DNA of 64,000 nucleotides from SAR202 cluster bacterium Io17-Chloro-G2 (GCA_002816875.1 MUCP01000049.1:36437-100436); one strand, 5' to 3'. Shown: positions 36,018 through 46,138, counted from the stretch's first letter. Translations and numbers: made by a program. The notes: generated by a model not told the origin, from the sequence alone.

Positions 36018-36950
36018 ATGATTTTTGACATACACGCCCACCTTATGGGGCCTGAGCTGCCTGGTCGGGCTTTTTGGGACGGGTTTACCCGGTTGGCGGC
36101 GGTGCAGACGGGGCGGACGGAAGAGCGCATCCGCCGGCGGCTTCATGATATCTATGACCTGACCGGCGAAAAGTTGATCCAAGACATGGACGAGGCCGGG
36201 GTGGACAAGGTCATGATCATGCCCATCGATTGGGGATTGGTCCGGGCATTTCAAGAATCGCCGGGCGCTACCATGGATATCTGGGAGCAGCACGTTCTCC
36301 ACGCCGAGGTCGCCGGTAAATATCCTGACCGGATGGTGACCTTCGCCTGCATCGACCCCCGGCGTCCCAACGCGGTGGAACTGCTGCAGAGGGCCGTGTC
36401 CGAATTGGGCATGGTGGGCTTGAAGATACACCCCGCCGCCGGTTTCTTTCCCAACGACCCGGTGGTGTATCCCATGTACAAAAAGGCGCTGGACCTGGGT
36501 TTGCCGGTGATGGTTCACACCGGACCGGAGCCCAAGCCGCTATACAGCCGCCACTGTCAGCCGGTGTATCTCGACGACGTGGCCGCGGACTTCCCTGACC
36601 TGACCATCATCATGGCACATGCCGGGTTGAGCGCCTGGTGGCAGGAGGCGGCGGGCATCGCGTCGGTCTGCGCTAACGTCTATCTGGACATCTCCGGATG
36701 GCAGGCCCCGGCCCGGTTGCGGCCCCTGGAGTTTTACACCAATCTTCGCTCATTGGTGAGCACCGTTGGGGCGGGCAGGATCTTGTGGGGCAGCGACTAT
36801 CCGGCGCTGCGTTTGCTGATGTCTGAATCCGCGTGGGCAAAGGCCATCACGGACCCTCCCCAGGTTGCCGCCGACCATGGGATCAGTTTTACCGAAGAAG
36901 AAATTGCCGCCATCATGGGTGGCAACGCCGCCCGCTTGTTGGGGCTTTAA
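36018..36950 (+). CDS. amidohydrolase (TIM-barrel metal-dependent hydrolase, amidohydro_2)
   Basis: MIFDIHAHLMGPEL, VGLKIHPAAGFFPNDP, PVMVHTG, IIMAHAG, ILWGSDYP, NAARLLGL. Confidence 0.9.
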   Translation: MIFDIHAHLMGPELPGRAFWDGFTRLAAVQTGRTEERIRRRLHDIYDLTGEKLIQDMDEAGVDKVMIMPIDWGLVRAFQESPGATMDIWEQHVLHAEVAGKYPDRMVTFACIDPRRPNAVELLQRAVSELGMVGLKIHPAAGFFPNDPVVYPMYKKALDLGLPVMVHTGPEPKPLYSRHCQPVYLDDVAADFPDLTIIMAHAGLSAWWQEAAGIASVCANVYLDISGWQAPARLRPLEFYTNLRSLVSTVGAGRILWGSDYPALRLLMSESAWAKAITDPPQVAADHGISFTEEEIAAIMGGNAARLLGL

Positions 36951-37197
36951 GGCGCGGTCCACAGGCGTCGGCAAACCGACGTTTGATAGCAAGTAAATGT
37001 CATGCTGAGCCAGCCGCAGCGGCGATCGGGGCGAAGCTCCCCCGATTCCATCAGGGCGAGTCCTCGACCGAGTCGGGACATCTGGGAAGGAGGCGCCCAC
37101 TGCCTCTAGATCCTTCACTGCGTTCAGGATGACATGGTTGTTGGGTCAGGATGAAATGCTGGTTGGGTAAAGGCGACATGGAAACTTGGCGCGGTTT

Positions 37198-37905
37198 TTA
37201 ACCCTTTCCCGCCAGGCTGCCGGTTACGGCAGCCGCATCCACCTCGGTCATGCCAAAACCCATTGCCCAGCCGAATTGGTAGGCCAGGCTGTAACGCACC
37301 GCTTCTTCGTCCACCGTTTCCCCCAGTACCTGGGCCATGGATGTGACCGGCTTGTCTTCGATGCCGCAGGGGACAATGTTTTCGTAATAGGACAGGTTGG
37401 TATTCACGTTGATGGATAAACCGTGGAAGGCCACACCCCGGCTGATCTTGACCCCGATGGCGGCGATCTTGGCTTCGGCCAATTCATCGCCCACCCAGAC
37501 CCCGGTCAGGCCTTTCATCAGGTGGGCTCGAATCTCCAGGTCATGCAGGGTGTTGATGATCACCCGCTCCAATGTTCTCACGTACTTTAACGGGCCGCCC
37601 CATTCCCGCAGGTCCACCACGGGATATGCCACCAACTGGCCTGGTCCGTGGAAGGCCACCTGGCCTCCCCGGTCGGTCTCGACCACTGAGGTCCCCCTGG
37701 CTTCTAGTTCAGCTTTGTCCGTCAGGAGGTGCTCCGGTTTGCTCAGGCGGCCCAGGGTGTAGACCGGGGGATGCTCCAACAAAAACAGGGTGTTGGGTGA
37801 TTCCCCCCGGCGAACCTGGTCTGCTACGGAAAGCTGCAAATCCCAGGCGCGAAGGTAGTCCACCGTTCCCAGATAAGCGACTTGGCAGTCAGGTTGAGCG
37901 GGCAT
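37198..37905 (-). CDS. lipB: lipoyl(octanoyl) transferase LipB
   Basis: LFLLEHPPVYTLGR, ETDRGGQVAFHGPGQLVAYPVVDL, KISRGVAFHGLSINVNTNLSYY. Confidence 0.95.
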   Translation of the reverse strand: MPAQPDCQVAYLGTVDYLRAWDLQLSVADQVRRGESPNTLFLLEHPPVYTLGRLSKPEHLLTDKAELEARGTSVVETDRGGQVAFHGPGQLVAYPVVDLREWGGPLKYVRTLERVIINTLHDLEIRAHLMKGLTGVWVGDELAEAKIAAIGVKISRGVAFHGLSINVNTNLSYYENIVPCGIEDKPVTSMAQVLGETVDEEAVRYSLAYQFGWAMGFGMTEVDAAAVTGSLAGKG

Positions 37906-37916
37906 TCGGGGGCTCT

Positions 37917-39257
37917 TCAGTAGATGGCTGTATCCGGGCCCATGGACTCCAGCCGCGATTTCACTGCCTGGAGGAATCCGCCGGATTCGGCCCCGTCATT
38001 GATGCGGTGGTCGAAGGACATGCAGAGGTTCATCATGGAGCGAATTGCGATGGCGTCGTCCCGGACCACCGCACGCTTTTGGATGGCCTCGGTGGTCATG
38101 ATGGCCGCCTGGGGATGGTTGATGATGGGTTGGGAGATGGTTGAGCCCAACGCTCCGGTGTTGTTCAGCGTGAAGGTGCCTCCTTGAACGTCGGCCAGGG
38201 TTAGTTTATTATCCCGGGCCCTAAATGTTAGATCGCGAGCGGCCGCCGCCAGCCCCGCGATGCTCAACCGGTCGGCGTCGTGAACCACGGGGACCACCAG
38301 GCCCACCGGCGCGGCCACCGCAATCCCGATATTCATGCGCTTTTTGAGGATTATCTTATTTTCGCCCCAGGTTGCGTTGAGCGTTGGGTGCTCTTTCAAC
38401 GACTCCACCACGGCTTTAATGACGAAGGGCAGATAGGTCAGGTCAACACCTTCCCGGCGCTGGAAATCGTCCCTCACCTGGCTCCTAAGGGCCACCAGGT
38501 TGGTCACGTCCACTTCCACCGTACTCCAGGCGTGGGGTATCTGACTAACGCTGCGGACCATGGCCTCGGCGATCATGCGGCGCACCGGGGTCAGGAGAAT
38601 ATGTTCTTCGTCGGCGGTGGCCTCGGCCTTGATGGGAGCTGCTTCGGTTTGCCCCAAGGGTTGGGAAACCGGCGCCGGAGTGGTATTGATGAATCCCAGC
38701 ACGTCGTCGCGGGTGATGCGGCCTCCCATGCCGGTCCCGGCCACCAGGGCAAGGTCAACTTTGTGTTCGTTCGCCAGCCTCCGAACTGCCGGCGAATGGC
38801 GCGCCGTTTTACCCACGGCCTCGCCAGCGGGGGCTGCGGAATCGGTAGTCTCGGCGTCCTCAGGGTCGGCCGGTCCGCTGCCCGTGGGGCCCACCGGGCC
38901 GACATCGTGGAGCAAGTAGCCTGTGGTGCCGGCGGATTTGGCCGCCCCGGCTGGCTGATGGATAGACTGGGAAGCTAGCGGCGGATCGAGAACAGGTGAG
39001 GGCGGGGGCGCTGGGGAATCTGTTGATTCCATTTCCGCGATGGGCGCGCCCATAGGGAGGGTTTCTCCCTCTTGGGCCAATATCTTCAGCAGCGAACCCG
39101 CCACAGGGGAGGGCACCTCCATGGTGACCTTGTCGGTAACGACCTCCAACAGAGGCTCGTACCGTTGGACCTTGTCTCCCGGCTGTTTCAACCACTTGCC
39201 GATAGTGCCTTCCACTACCGATTCACCCACGTGGGGAAGCTCAATGGTTATTGCCAA
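37917..39257 (-). CDS. 2-oxo acid dehydrogenase E2 (dihydrolipoamide acyltransferase)
   Basis: Lipoyl domain (VTDKVTMEVPSPVAG), peripheral-subunit-binding segment, catalytic SFDHRINDGAESGGFL. Confidence 0.94.
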   Translation of the reverse strand: MAITIELPHVGESVVEGTIGKWLKQPGDKVQRYEPLLEVVTDKVTMEVPSPVAGSLLKILAQEGETLPMGAPIAEMESTDSPAPPPSPVLDPPLASQSIHQPAGAAKSAGTTGYLLHDVGPVGPTGSGPADPEDAETTDSAAPAGEAVGKTARHSPAVRRLANEHKVDLALVAGTGMGGRITRDDVLGFINTTPAPVSQPLGQTEAAPIKAEATADEEHILLTPVRRMIAEAMVRSVSQIPHAWSTVEVDVTNLVALRSQVRDDFQRREGVDLTYLPFVIKAVVESLKEHPTLNATWGENKIILKKRMNIGIAVAAPVGLVVPVVHDADRLSIAGLAAAARDLTFRARDNKLTLADVQGGTFTLNNTGALGSTISQPIINHPQAAIMTTEAIQKRAVVRDDAIAIRSMMNLCMSFDHRINDGAESGGFLQAVKSRLESMGPDTAIY

Positions 39258-39460
39258 AGAAGCACCTTCCCTAACCCTATCTAGTTAATACCTAGTTTGG
39301 TAAATAGCCGTTTGAACTATCCTTTCGCCCTGAGCTCTGGCCGGAGGCCGCGAGTCGCCCCGATTCCGTCGGGGGAGTTGCCGAAGGGTCCGCCGGAGGC
39401 GGTTGGTTCGGCAAGCTCACCACGAGCGGGATTGATAACGCTGATTTTTGCAACGAAGCA

Positions 39461-40444
39461 CTAATATGCCGCCAGGTTGCGCAGGGCCACGGCGACCGTT
39501 TCCGTACTTGGCATGTAGGCGCTTTCCAGGGTCTCGGCGAAAGGCATGGTGGGTACGTCGGGCCCGCACAGCCGGGCTATGGGAGCGTCCAGGAACTCGA
39601 AGGCCTCTGCCGCGGCCACGGCGGCCACCTCCGCTCCCACTCCGCCGGTGATGTTGTCCTCGTGCACTATGAGAAGCCTGCCGGTCTTCTTGACCGATTC
39701 CACCACCGTCTCTTTGTCCAACGGTTTAAGGGTGCGCAGGTCCACTACTTCCACGTCGATTCCTTCTTGCGAGACCTGTTCGGCGGCTTCCAGGCAATAG
39801 TGAAGCATCAAACCATAAGAAACTGTGGTGATGCTCTCGCCGGGCCGTTTGATATCAGCCTTGCCGATGGGAAGGGTGTACTCATCCTCGGGCACCTCGC
39901 CCCGGACCAGGCGGTAGGTCTTTTTGTGTTCCAGACTGATTACTGGGTTGTTGTCGCGGATGGCCGACTTCAACAAGCCTTTGGCGTCGAAGGGCGTGGC
40001 CGGGGCGATAACTTTGAGGCCGGGGGTATGGAAAAACATGGCTTCCACGTTTTGGGAATGGAACAGGCCGCCCCGGATTCCGCCGCCGTAGGGTATTCTG
40101 ACCACCATGGGGACGTTGAGGGACCCGTGGGTGCCGTAGCAAACCCGGGCGGCTTCGCCGATGAGTTGATTGACGGCGGGCCACACGAAATCGGAGAATT
40201 GGACCTCTGGTATGGGCCGCATTCCCCGGTAAGCCGCTCCCAGGGCGATCCCCATGATGGCCGCCTCGGCCAGCGGTGTGTCTATCACCCTTTCACCGCC
40301 GAACTCTTCCAGAAGTCCCTGGGTTGCCAGGAATACCCCGCCCCGCTGGCCAACGTCTTCACCCAAAACGAAGACATTGGAGTCGCGGCGCATCTCCTCC
40401 CGGATGGCTTCCCTTACTGCTTCAATCACACTGACGACGGCCAA
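39461..40444 (-). CDS. 2-oxo acid dehydrogenase E1 component, beta subunit
   Basis: VFVLGEDVGQRGGVFLATQGL...FGGERVIDTPLAEAAIMGIALGAA. Confidence 0.94.
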   Translation of the reverse strand: MAVVSVIEAVREAIREEMRRDSNVFVLGEDVGQRGGVFLATQGLLEEFGGERVIDTPLAEAAIMGIALGAAYRGMRPIPEVQFSDFVWPAVNQLIGEAARVCYGTHGSLNVPMVVRIPYGGGIRGGLFHSQNVEAMFFHTPGLKVIAPATPFDAKGLLKSAIRDNNPVISLEHKKTYRLVRGEVPEDEYTLPIGKADIKRPGESITTVSYGLMLHYCLEAAEQVSQEGIDVEVVDLRTLKPLDKETVVESVKKTGRLLIVHEDNITGGVGAEVAAVAAAEAFEFLDAPIARLCGPDVPTMPFAETLESAYMPSTETVAVALRNLAAY

Positions 40445-40467
40445 GATTCAACCTCTCTTTATGCCCC

Positions 40468-41529
40468 CTATGGGACGTAGACCATCTCGTGAAGGCTGGA
40501 TGCGCCGGGGGGGCTGGCCGCGTCGGCAGCATCGGTGGCTGCGTCCACTTCCCGCAGGGCCAGGGCCGCGATCTCCTCCACCTGTTTTCGAGTGATGATG
40601 CCCCGGTGAACCAAGTCTTCGGCCATGGTGACCACCGGGTCCCGCTTTCTGGCCTCTTCTACTTCGCCCTTAGGCCGGTAGCGCCGGTCGTCATCGTCTG
40701 TGGTGTGGGGCATGAACCGGTCGACCTTCATCTCTAAAAGCACCGGCCCCTGTTGCCGGGCGTGGCTGATGGCGTGGTGGGTCGCTTCATAGCATTGGAC
40801 GAGGTCCATCCCGTCGACCACGAAACCGGGGAACCCGTAGCCGGCCGCCCGGCTGGCCAGGTCGTCCAGGTTCATTTGGCGCCGTTGGGGGACCGAAATG
40901 GCGTACCCGTTGTTTTCGCAGATAAAGATCACGGGAAGCCGGTGAACCCCGGCGAAGTTCATGGCCTCGTGGGTTTCTCCCTGACTGGACGCGCCGTCGC
41001 CGAAGTAGACCAGCACGACGGTGTGGTCTCCCAGCATGGTGCAGGCCAGGGCGTATCCCACCGACTGGGTCAGACCGGCAGCCACCACATTTGAGATCTG
41101 GATGACTTTGTTTGGCAGGTCGGCCCCTTGTAGAGGGAACTGGCGGGCGTTGCTATAAGGCTCGCCTTCTTTACCCATGAATGAAAGCATCACCTGTTCG
41201 GCGGTCAGGCCGGCGGACATTTTGACGGCCAAGTCACGGTAGTAGGGAAACAGAAAACAGTTACCGTCTTTCTCCGCTGCCAACAGAGAGCCCAGCTGTG
41301 CCGCTTCGTGGCCCTGACAGGAAGCGGCGATGGGCACCTTGCCCTGGCGGTTTAGGGCCCATATACGCTCGTCCACCAGACGGACCATGACCATCTTCTT
41401 GTAGTAGTCCACCAGGTCATCGGTGGTAAGGCCCCCGGGCAGGCCCGCAGCCGAATCTTGGACAGGTTTGGCCCCAGCGGGCCTTTTAGTAGGAGGCTTT
41501 TTTGTGGGAGTAGACCTTGGCCGGGCCAT
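40468..41529 (-). CDS. 2-oxo acid dehydrogenase E1 component, alpha subunit
   Basis: GHEAAQLGS, VYFGDGASSQGETHEAMNFAGVHRLPVIFICENNGYAIS TPP motif. Confidence 0.94.
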   Translation of the reverse strand: MARPRSTPTKKPPTKRPAGAKPVQDSAAGLPGGLTTDDLVDYYKKMVMVRLVDERIWALNRQGKVPIAASCQGHEAAQLGSLLAAEKDGNCFLFPYYRDLAVKMSAGLTAEQVMLSFMGKEGEPYSNARQFPLQGADLPNKVIQISNVVAAGLTQSVGYALACTMLGDHTVVLVYFGDGASSQGETHEAMNFAGVHRLPVIFICENNGYAISVPQRRQMNLDDLASRAAGYGFPGFVVDGMDLVQCYEATHHAISHARQQGPVLLEMKVDRFMPHTTDDDDRRYRPKGEVEEARKRDPVVTMAEDLVHRGIITRKQVEEIAALALREVDAATDAADAASPPGASSLHEMVYVP

Positions 41530-41850
41530 TCATTCCCCCTTTGGCGATGCTGCCAAATCGATTCGGACCGATGCAGGCAAAGCCTGGGATGCATCTTTCC
41601 GGGTCATGCCATTCAGGTCATGCCAGCGCCGGAAGGCGTCGTTTCGCCGGGCAGGCGTGGTAAGCTCCATATTCAATCCGGGTTATCTACACAATATATG
41701 ATGCATACAATTATAGATGGGCCACAAGGGCGCCGCAAACCGAAAAACCGTTGAGCGGGGTTTCCCGATGGCCGGTCATTGCCCGGCCGCACGTAAATCA
41801 GGCACGGGTCACGCCCAAAAAATTGGTAACTAGATTCCTTGGATTCTGCG

Positions 41851-41878
41851 TTGACATAACGCTCCCAAGCCTGATAAT
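41851..41878 (+). promoter_or_regulatory. sigma70-like promoter in the dnaA upstream region
   Basis: TTGACA (41851-41856), 16-bp spacer, GATAAT (41873-41878). Confidence 0.45.
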
Positions 41879-42300
41879 TTTGGGCAGATGAGCGTGATAG
41901 TGGGTTGTGCAAGTTACCGCCCCGGTTCTCCTCACAGCACCATCCGGCGTTAATCCGCCTCCGTGGGATTGGCATCCGCGGGATAGGCGGGGATAGACGC
42001 CAACGGATAAGGGAGACCAAGGTCAAGGCCTGGCCAGAGGCTCTTGGTTAACCCCCAGTGGCCGTTCCAAGGATACATCGGGTAGCGCCCTGCGGGGCAA
42101 AGCCCAATATTTTAGGGTTTTCCCAGGTTCCGTTCTTTATTTAGGTCCATTACCGGATTTTTTTCCCCGGCTTTGATTTGGCCGGCGGTAAGTCTGGTGG
42201 CCGCCGCTTTCCACCTGTGGGGTCATCTGGGTGTGGCGGATTGCCGGACTTCCTGGGGGATTCGGCTCATTTTGACTTGGGCCGCGGGTTGGGAGGACAT

Positions 42301-43680
42301 ATGACGACTTTAAGATCATCGTCCAGAGATTTATGGCGGGCGGTGTTGGGAGAACTGGAACTTCAACTGCCCAGACCGGCCTTCGAAACCTGGCTAAAAA
42401 AGACGGAAGGGGTTAGTCATGACGAACACCAGTTCGTCGTGGCGGTGCCCACTGCCTTCGCCGTGACTTGGCTGGAGCGCCGCATGTACCAGGCAATTCA
42501 CAAGGCCGTTGCAAAAGTCGCCCAACGTCCACTGGACGTACAGTTCAGGGTGGACATCGGCCCCTCGAGCGAGAGCGGCCCAGGGGATTCCCCTGACGTT
42601 TCTCCAGGCCTGGAACCGGGTCCGTCCAAAAGTCCGGAGTTGGCTCAACGACAAGGGCTGACCCGCACTCCGTTCAATTCCCGGTATACTTTCAATACAT
42701 TCGTGGTGGGGGAATGCAATCGGCTGGCCTACAGCGCGGCCCAGGCGGTGGCCGAAGCCCCTGGGGAAGCATACAACCCCCTGTTCCTATATTCGGGTGT
42801 TGGGCTGGGTAAGACCCATCTGCTCCACGCCATCGGCCACATCTGCGCCAGCCGCGGCCAGTCCGTCCTCTACGTGACTTCCGAGCAGTTCACCAACCAT
42901 TTCGTCTCGGCTATCCGTAACCGTACCACTGAGGATTTTCGGAGCCATTACCGGGGCGTCCAGGTGCTGCTGATGGACGATGTCCAGTTCCTAAGCGGAA
43001 AAGAGCAGACCCACGAGGGTTTCTTCCACACATTCAACGATCTGCACACATCGGGACGCCAGGTGGTGATCACGTCAGACCGGCCGCCCAGCGCCCTTGC
43101 CTTGCTGCAGGACCGCATGCGCTCGCGGTTCGAGTGGGGGCTTATCGCCGACATAGAGCCGCCTGGTTTGGAAACACGCATGGCCATCCTGGCGTCCAAG
43201 GCGGCCCAACTAAAGATCAGCATCGACGATGGCATCATCGAGCTGATCGCCAAGCGAGTGCAAAAGAACGTGCGCGACTTGGAGGGCAGCCTCAACCGAA
43301 TTGCCGCTTACCTGCAATTGATGAACGTGGACATTACCTACGAATCGACGTCGCGAATATTGGATTCGGTGGTTTCCGATTCGGCCCGTCACAATATAGA
43401 ACCCGAGAACATAATCGAGAAGGTGGCCGGCTACTATCAGTTCGACACCGATGCGCTGGTGGGGCGGCGGCGGACCAAGAAGATATCCATGGCCCGGCAG
43501 GTGGCCATGTACCTGCTGATCTACGAACTGGAAATGTCCCCCACCCAGGTGGGGCGTCTGTTGGGCGGCCGGGACCATGCAACGGTGATCCACGGCGCGG
43601 GAAAGATCAACGGAGAGATCAGCGAAGACCGCCAATTGCGCCAGGACGTGCTTGCGATCAAGGAAGCCATCTTTAGCTGA
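42301..43680 (+). CDS. dnaA: chromosomal replication initiator protein DnaA
   Basis: NPLFLYSGVGLGKTHLLHAIGH, LLMDDVQFLSGKEQTHEGFFHTFNDLH, GGRDHATVIHGAGKI; ATG 42301 (internal to the longer ORF). Confidence 0.96.
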   Translation: MTTLRSSSRDLWRAVLGELELQLPRPAFETWLKKTEGVSHDEHQFVVAVPTAFAVTWLERRMYQAIHKAVAKVAQRPLDVQFRVDIGPSSESGPGDSPDVSPGLEPGPSKSPELAQRQGLTRTPFNSRYTFNTFVVGECNRLAYSAAQAVAEAPGEAYNPLFLYSGVGLGKTHLLHAIGHICASRGQSVLYVTSEQFTNHFVSAIRNRTTEDFRSHYRGVQVLLMDDVQFLSGKEQTHEGFFHTFNDLHTSGRQVVITSDRPPSALALLQDRMRSRFEWGLIADIEPPGLETRMAILASKAAQLKISIDDGIIELIAKRVQKNVRDLEGSLNRIAAYLQLMNVDITYESTSRILDSVVSDSARHNIEPENIIEKVAGYYQFDTDALVGRRRTKKISMARQVAMYLLIYELEMSPTQVGRLLGGRDHATVIHGAGKINGEISEDRQLRQDVLAIKEAIFS

Positions 43681-43708
43681 TTTTTGCCAGGCGGAAATTT
43701 CAGCGCAA

Positions 43709-43741
43709 GCCGGTCCCGCCAGTGGATAACCGGCCTTTTTT
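43709..43741 (+). terminator. rho-independent-like terminator of dnaA
   Basis: GCCGGT (43709-43714) pairs ACCGGC (43729-43734), followed by a T run (43736-43741). Confidence 0.55.
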
Positions 43742-43772
43742 CGTGGATAACCCGGCCTATAGGGGGGATAAC
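43722..43772. promoter_or_regulatory. candidate oriC: three DnaA-box-like direct repeats with 21-bp period
   Basis: GGATAAC cores at 43724, 43745 and 43766; first two sites are AGTGGATAA and CGTGGATAA (one mismatch from TGTGGATAA). Confidence 0.6.
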
Positions 43773-43846
43773 CCGGCCAGGCGGGTTGGCGGCCGATGGG
43801 CCGGTTCATTCCATTCAGCCCCACCGGTTCTATCAGCCGTCTGCAT

Positions 43847-45388
43847 TCACCCGGCCCCGGCGGCGGCGGGAACTTTTTCAGGCTCTTGGACAGCGGTTTC
43901 GCTGCATTCGGGCATCCAAGGCACCGAACAGTCCGGCACCCATTGGATGATTGGAGCGGGTTCCTGGGGTGCGGGCGCTTCAATTGCGGCTGGGCCCCTG
44001 GATTTGGCCATACTTAGAGAAAGGCCCATGGCTAAGATGACGGGCGCGGCCAGAATCAGAAATGCGTCGCTAAATGCAACGGTAGAACCGGCCTGAAAAC
44101 TCGAATGTAATGGGTTTAACGGTTGCGACGATCCGGCCGTCCGGGAGTTGACCACGGCCATTAAGGCGGCCGTTCCGAAACTTCCCCCCAGGAAAAACAG
44201 CATGGAGTTGATACTAAGGGCCGATGCCAGCATAGGCCCGCTGACAATACGGGATATGGTGGCGGCCAGCGGCGTGTTCATCAGTCCAAACCCGGCTCCC
44301 AATATCCCTGTGAATACGGCTATCACCCAGACTGGTGATCCCGCGTAGGCCGATAATCCTACGACCCCCAGAAGCATCAAAGGGGAGCCGGCCCAAATGG
44401 GCAGGCGAGGGTCTTTCCGGTCGGTGATTCGCCCCGCGATTATCCCAAACACGGAGCTTGCCACGGCCCCGGGTAACAGGACCAGCCCAATGTCCAACGG
44501 CGGCAGCCGGTAGGCCAGCGCGAGGAATATCGGCAACCCTATTAATGGGGCCAGGTTGGCCGCCATGGCGAAAAAGCTGATGCACACTAGGATCACGTAG
44601 CGGCCGTTTCGTAAGAACTCAGTCGGTATAAATGGATGATCCGCCGTCAACTGGCGAAATATCAGGATGGCCAATCCGGCCGCCGCCATGCTCGCTCCAA
44701 CGATCGCCAGCGGGGAGGTCCAACCGGCGCGGGCCCCTTCCGTTGGGACAAGCAGGGCCCCCGCTACCAAAAGTGCCAACGCCACGCCGCCCGGTATGTC
44801 CAGCCGGCCTCGGGTTAGTTCCTCATCTCTGGGAAGGACCTTTAGACCAAAGGGGACCGCCAGCGCCGCCAGGGCGGTAAAGACAAATATTGCCTGCCAT
44901 CCTAACGTCTCGGATAAAATTCCGCCCACCAGCGGTCCGATGGCGGCCCCGGCGCCGATGGTGGCTGCTATGATGCCCAGCACGGTGCCCCTGGCCGATT
45001 GGCCGTAGGCCCTGCTGGCCAGAGTCATGCCCAAGCTGGGGACGGCGGCCCCGCCGATCGCCTGAATGACCCTTGCCGCCAGAAGCCAGGCGAAGCTGGG
45101 GGCCAGCGCCGCGAACAGCGATCCCAGTGAGAAAACAGCGACGCCCAACAGGAAGAGACGGCGGGCGCCATGCAAGTCGGCAAGACGCCCGTAGAAGGGA
45201 ATGGCTATACCGTAGACCAGCAGAAATCCGGTCATCAACCAAGGAAGTTGGCCGGGGGCTACATCCAAGTCCGCGACGATCGCCGGAAGCACCACGCCTA
45301 CTGCCGACGCGTTGAGCACTCCGCAGAACAGCGGCACGCAAACGGCCAACAGGACCCACATCTTGGAATTTGATGTGTCCGTATTCAT
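43847..45388 (-). CDS. MFS drug transporter, DHA2/EmrB-QacA-like
   Basis: PWLMTGFLLVYGIAIPFYGRLADLHGARRLFLLGVAVFSLGSL; ATG at MNTDTSNSK preferred. Confidence 0.88.
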   Translation of the reverse strand: MNTDTSNSKMWVLLAVCVPLFCGVLNASAVGVVLPAIVADLDVAPGQLPWLMTGFLLVYGIAIPFYGRLADLHGARRLFLLGVAVFSLGSLFAALAPSFAWLLAARVIQAIGGAAVPSLGMTLASRAYGQSARGTVLGIIAATIGAGAAIGPLVGGILSETLGWQAIFVFTALAALAVPFGLKVLPRDEELTRGRLDIPGGVALALLVAGALLVPTEGARAGWTSPLAIVGASMAAAGLAILIFRQLTADHPFIPTEFLRNGRYVILVCISFFAMAANLAPLIGLPIFLALAYRLPPLDIGLVLLPGAVASSVFGIIAGRITDRKDPRLPIWAGSPLMLLGVVGLSAYAGSPVWVIAVFTGILGAGFGLMNTPLAATISRIVSGPMLASALSINSMLFFLGGSFGTAALMAVVNSRTAGSSQPLNPLHSSFQAGSTVAFSDAFLILAAPVILAMGLSLSMAKSRGPAAIEAPAPQEPAPIIQWVPDCSVPWMPECSETAVQEPEKVPAAAGAG

Positions 45389-45517
45389 CAGGTGGTTTTG
45401 GTCTCTCCGATATTGGGATGGGCGATTGACGTGGCGGCCCCGAAACACTCGGCGGATTGGCTACCGGGATGCAAGGCCGCCCCCTGGGAGCTAACTACTG
45501 TATGGCAAACTTCCGTA

Positions 45518-46138
45518 TTAGGAGCTCTTGGGCAGATGGTTTTGCATGATCTCCACGAATTGGCCCACGTAATCTCCCTGGTAGAGACGCGCCAATTCAG
45601 CCATGACCGCCTCCCAGGTGACCGGCGCTGCCCCGGCCTGGACGATCCGCTCCATGCCTCTCTGATGGGCGTCGGCACTGGTGCCGCCGGATGCATCGGA
45701 GACTGCATACACCTCGTATCCGTCGCGCAGCAGGTCCAGCGCCGGGAACACCAGGCATACCTCGGTCCAAAGGGCGGCCATGATCAACTTCCGGCGTCCG
45801 GTGGCTTCCACGGCCTCCCGGAAGGCGGGCTCCTCCCAGGCGTTCACCTTGTGCCGGTCGATGGCTTGGACATCGGGCAACACCGCCTGCAGTTCTTGAA
45901 TCGTAGGCTGCTGGTATCCCGCTTCAACCCCGATGGTCGACAGCACAACGGGCAGGCCAAACATCTTCCCCGCTTTGGCCAGGGCCACTACGTTGTTGAC
46001 CAGCGCTTCGCGGCTGATCGACTTAGTCCCTGCGATCAACGAGGGTTGGTAGTCGATCAGGACCAGGGCCGAATTTTCGGCGGTCAGCAGGTGGTCGGTC
46101 TTGGGGTCTCTAACGGTTTCCATTATTCCTGTGGTCAT
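45518..46138 (-). CDS. isochorismatase family hydrolase
   Basis: ENSALVLIDYQPSLI, NAWEEPAFREAVEATGRRKLIMAALWTEVCLVFPALDLLRDGYEVYAVSDASGGTS. Confidence 0.9.
   Translation of the reverse strand: MTTGIMETVRDPKTDHLLTAENSALVLIDYQPSLIAGTKSISREALVNNVVALAKAGKMFGLPVVLSTIGVEAGYQQPTIQELQAVLPDVQAIDRHKVNAWEEPAFREAVEATGRRKLIMAALWTEVCLVFPALDLLRDGYEVYAVSDASGGTSADAHQRGMERIVQAGAAPVTWEAVMAELARLYQGDYVGQFVEIMQNHLPKSS

Noticed and set aside
41611-41660. CAGGTCATGCCAGCGCCGGAAGGCGTCG resembling the SRP RNA apical motif
   Set aside because: Lacks the conserved AGCAG side and paired helix 8; resemblance is superficial
41683-41691. Single TTATCTACA DnaA-box-like site upstream of dnaA
   Set aside because: Isolated and one mismatch; not enough to call an origin on that side of dnaA
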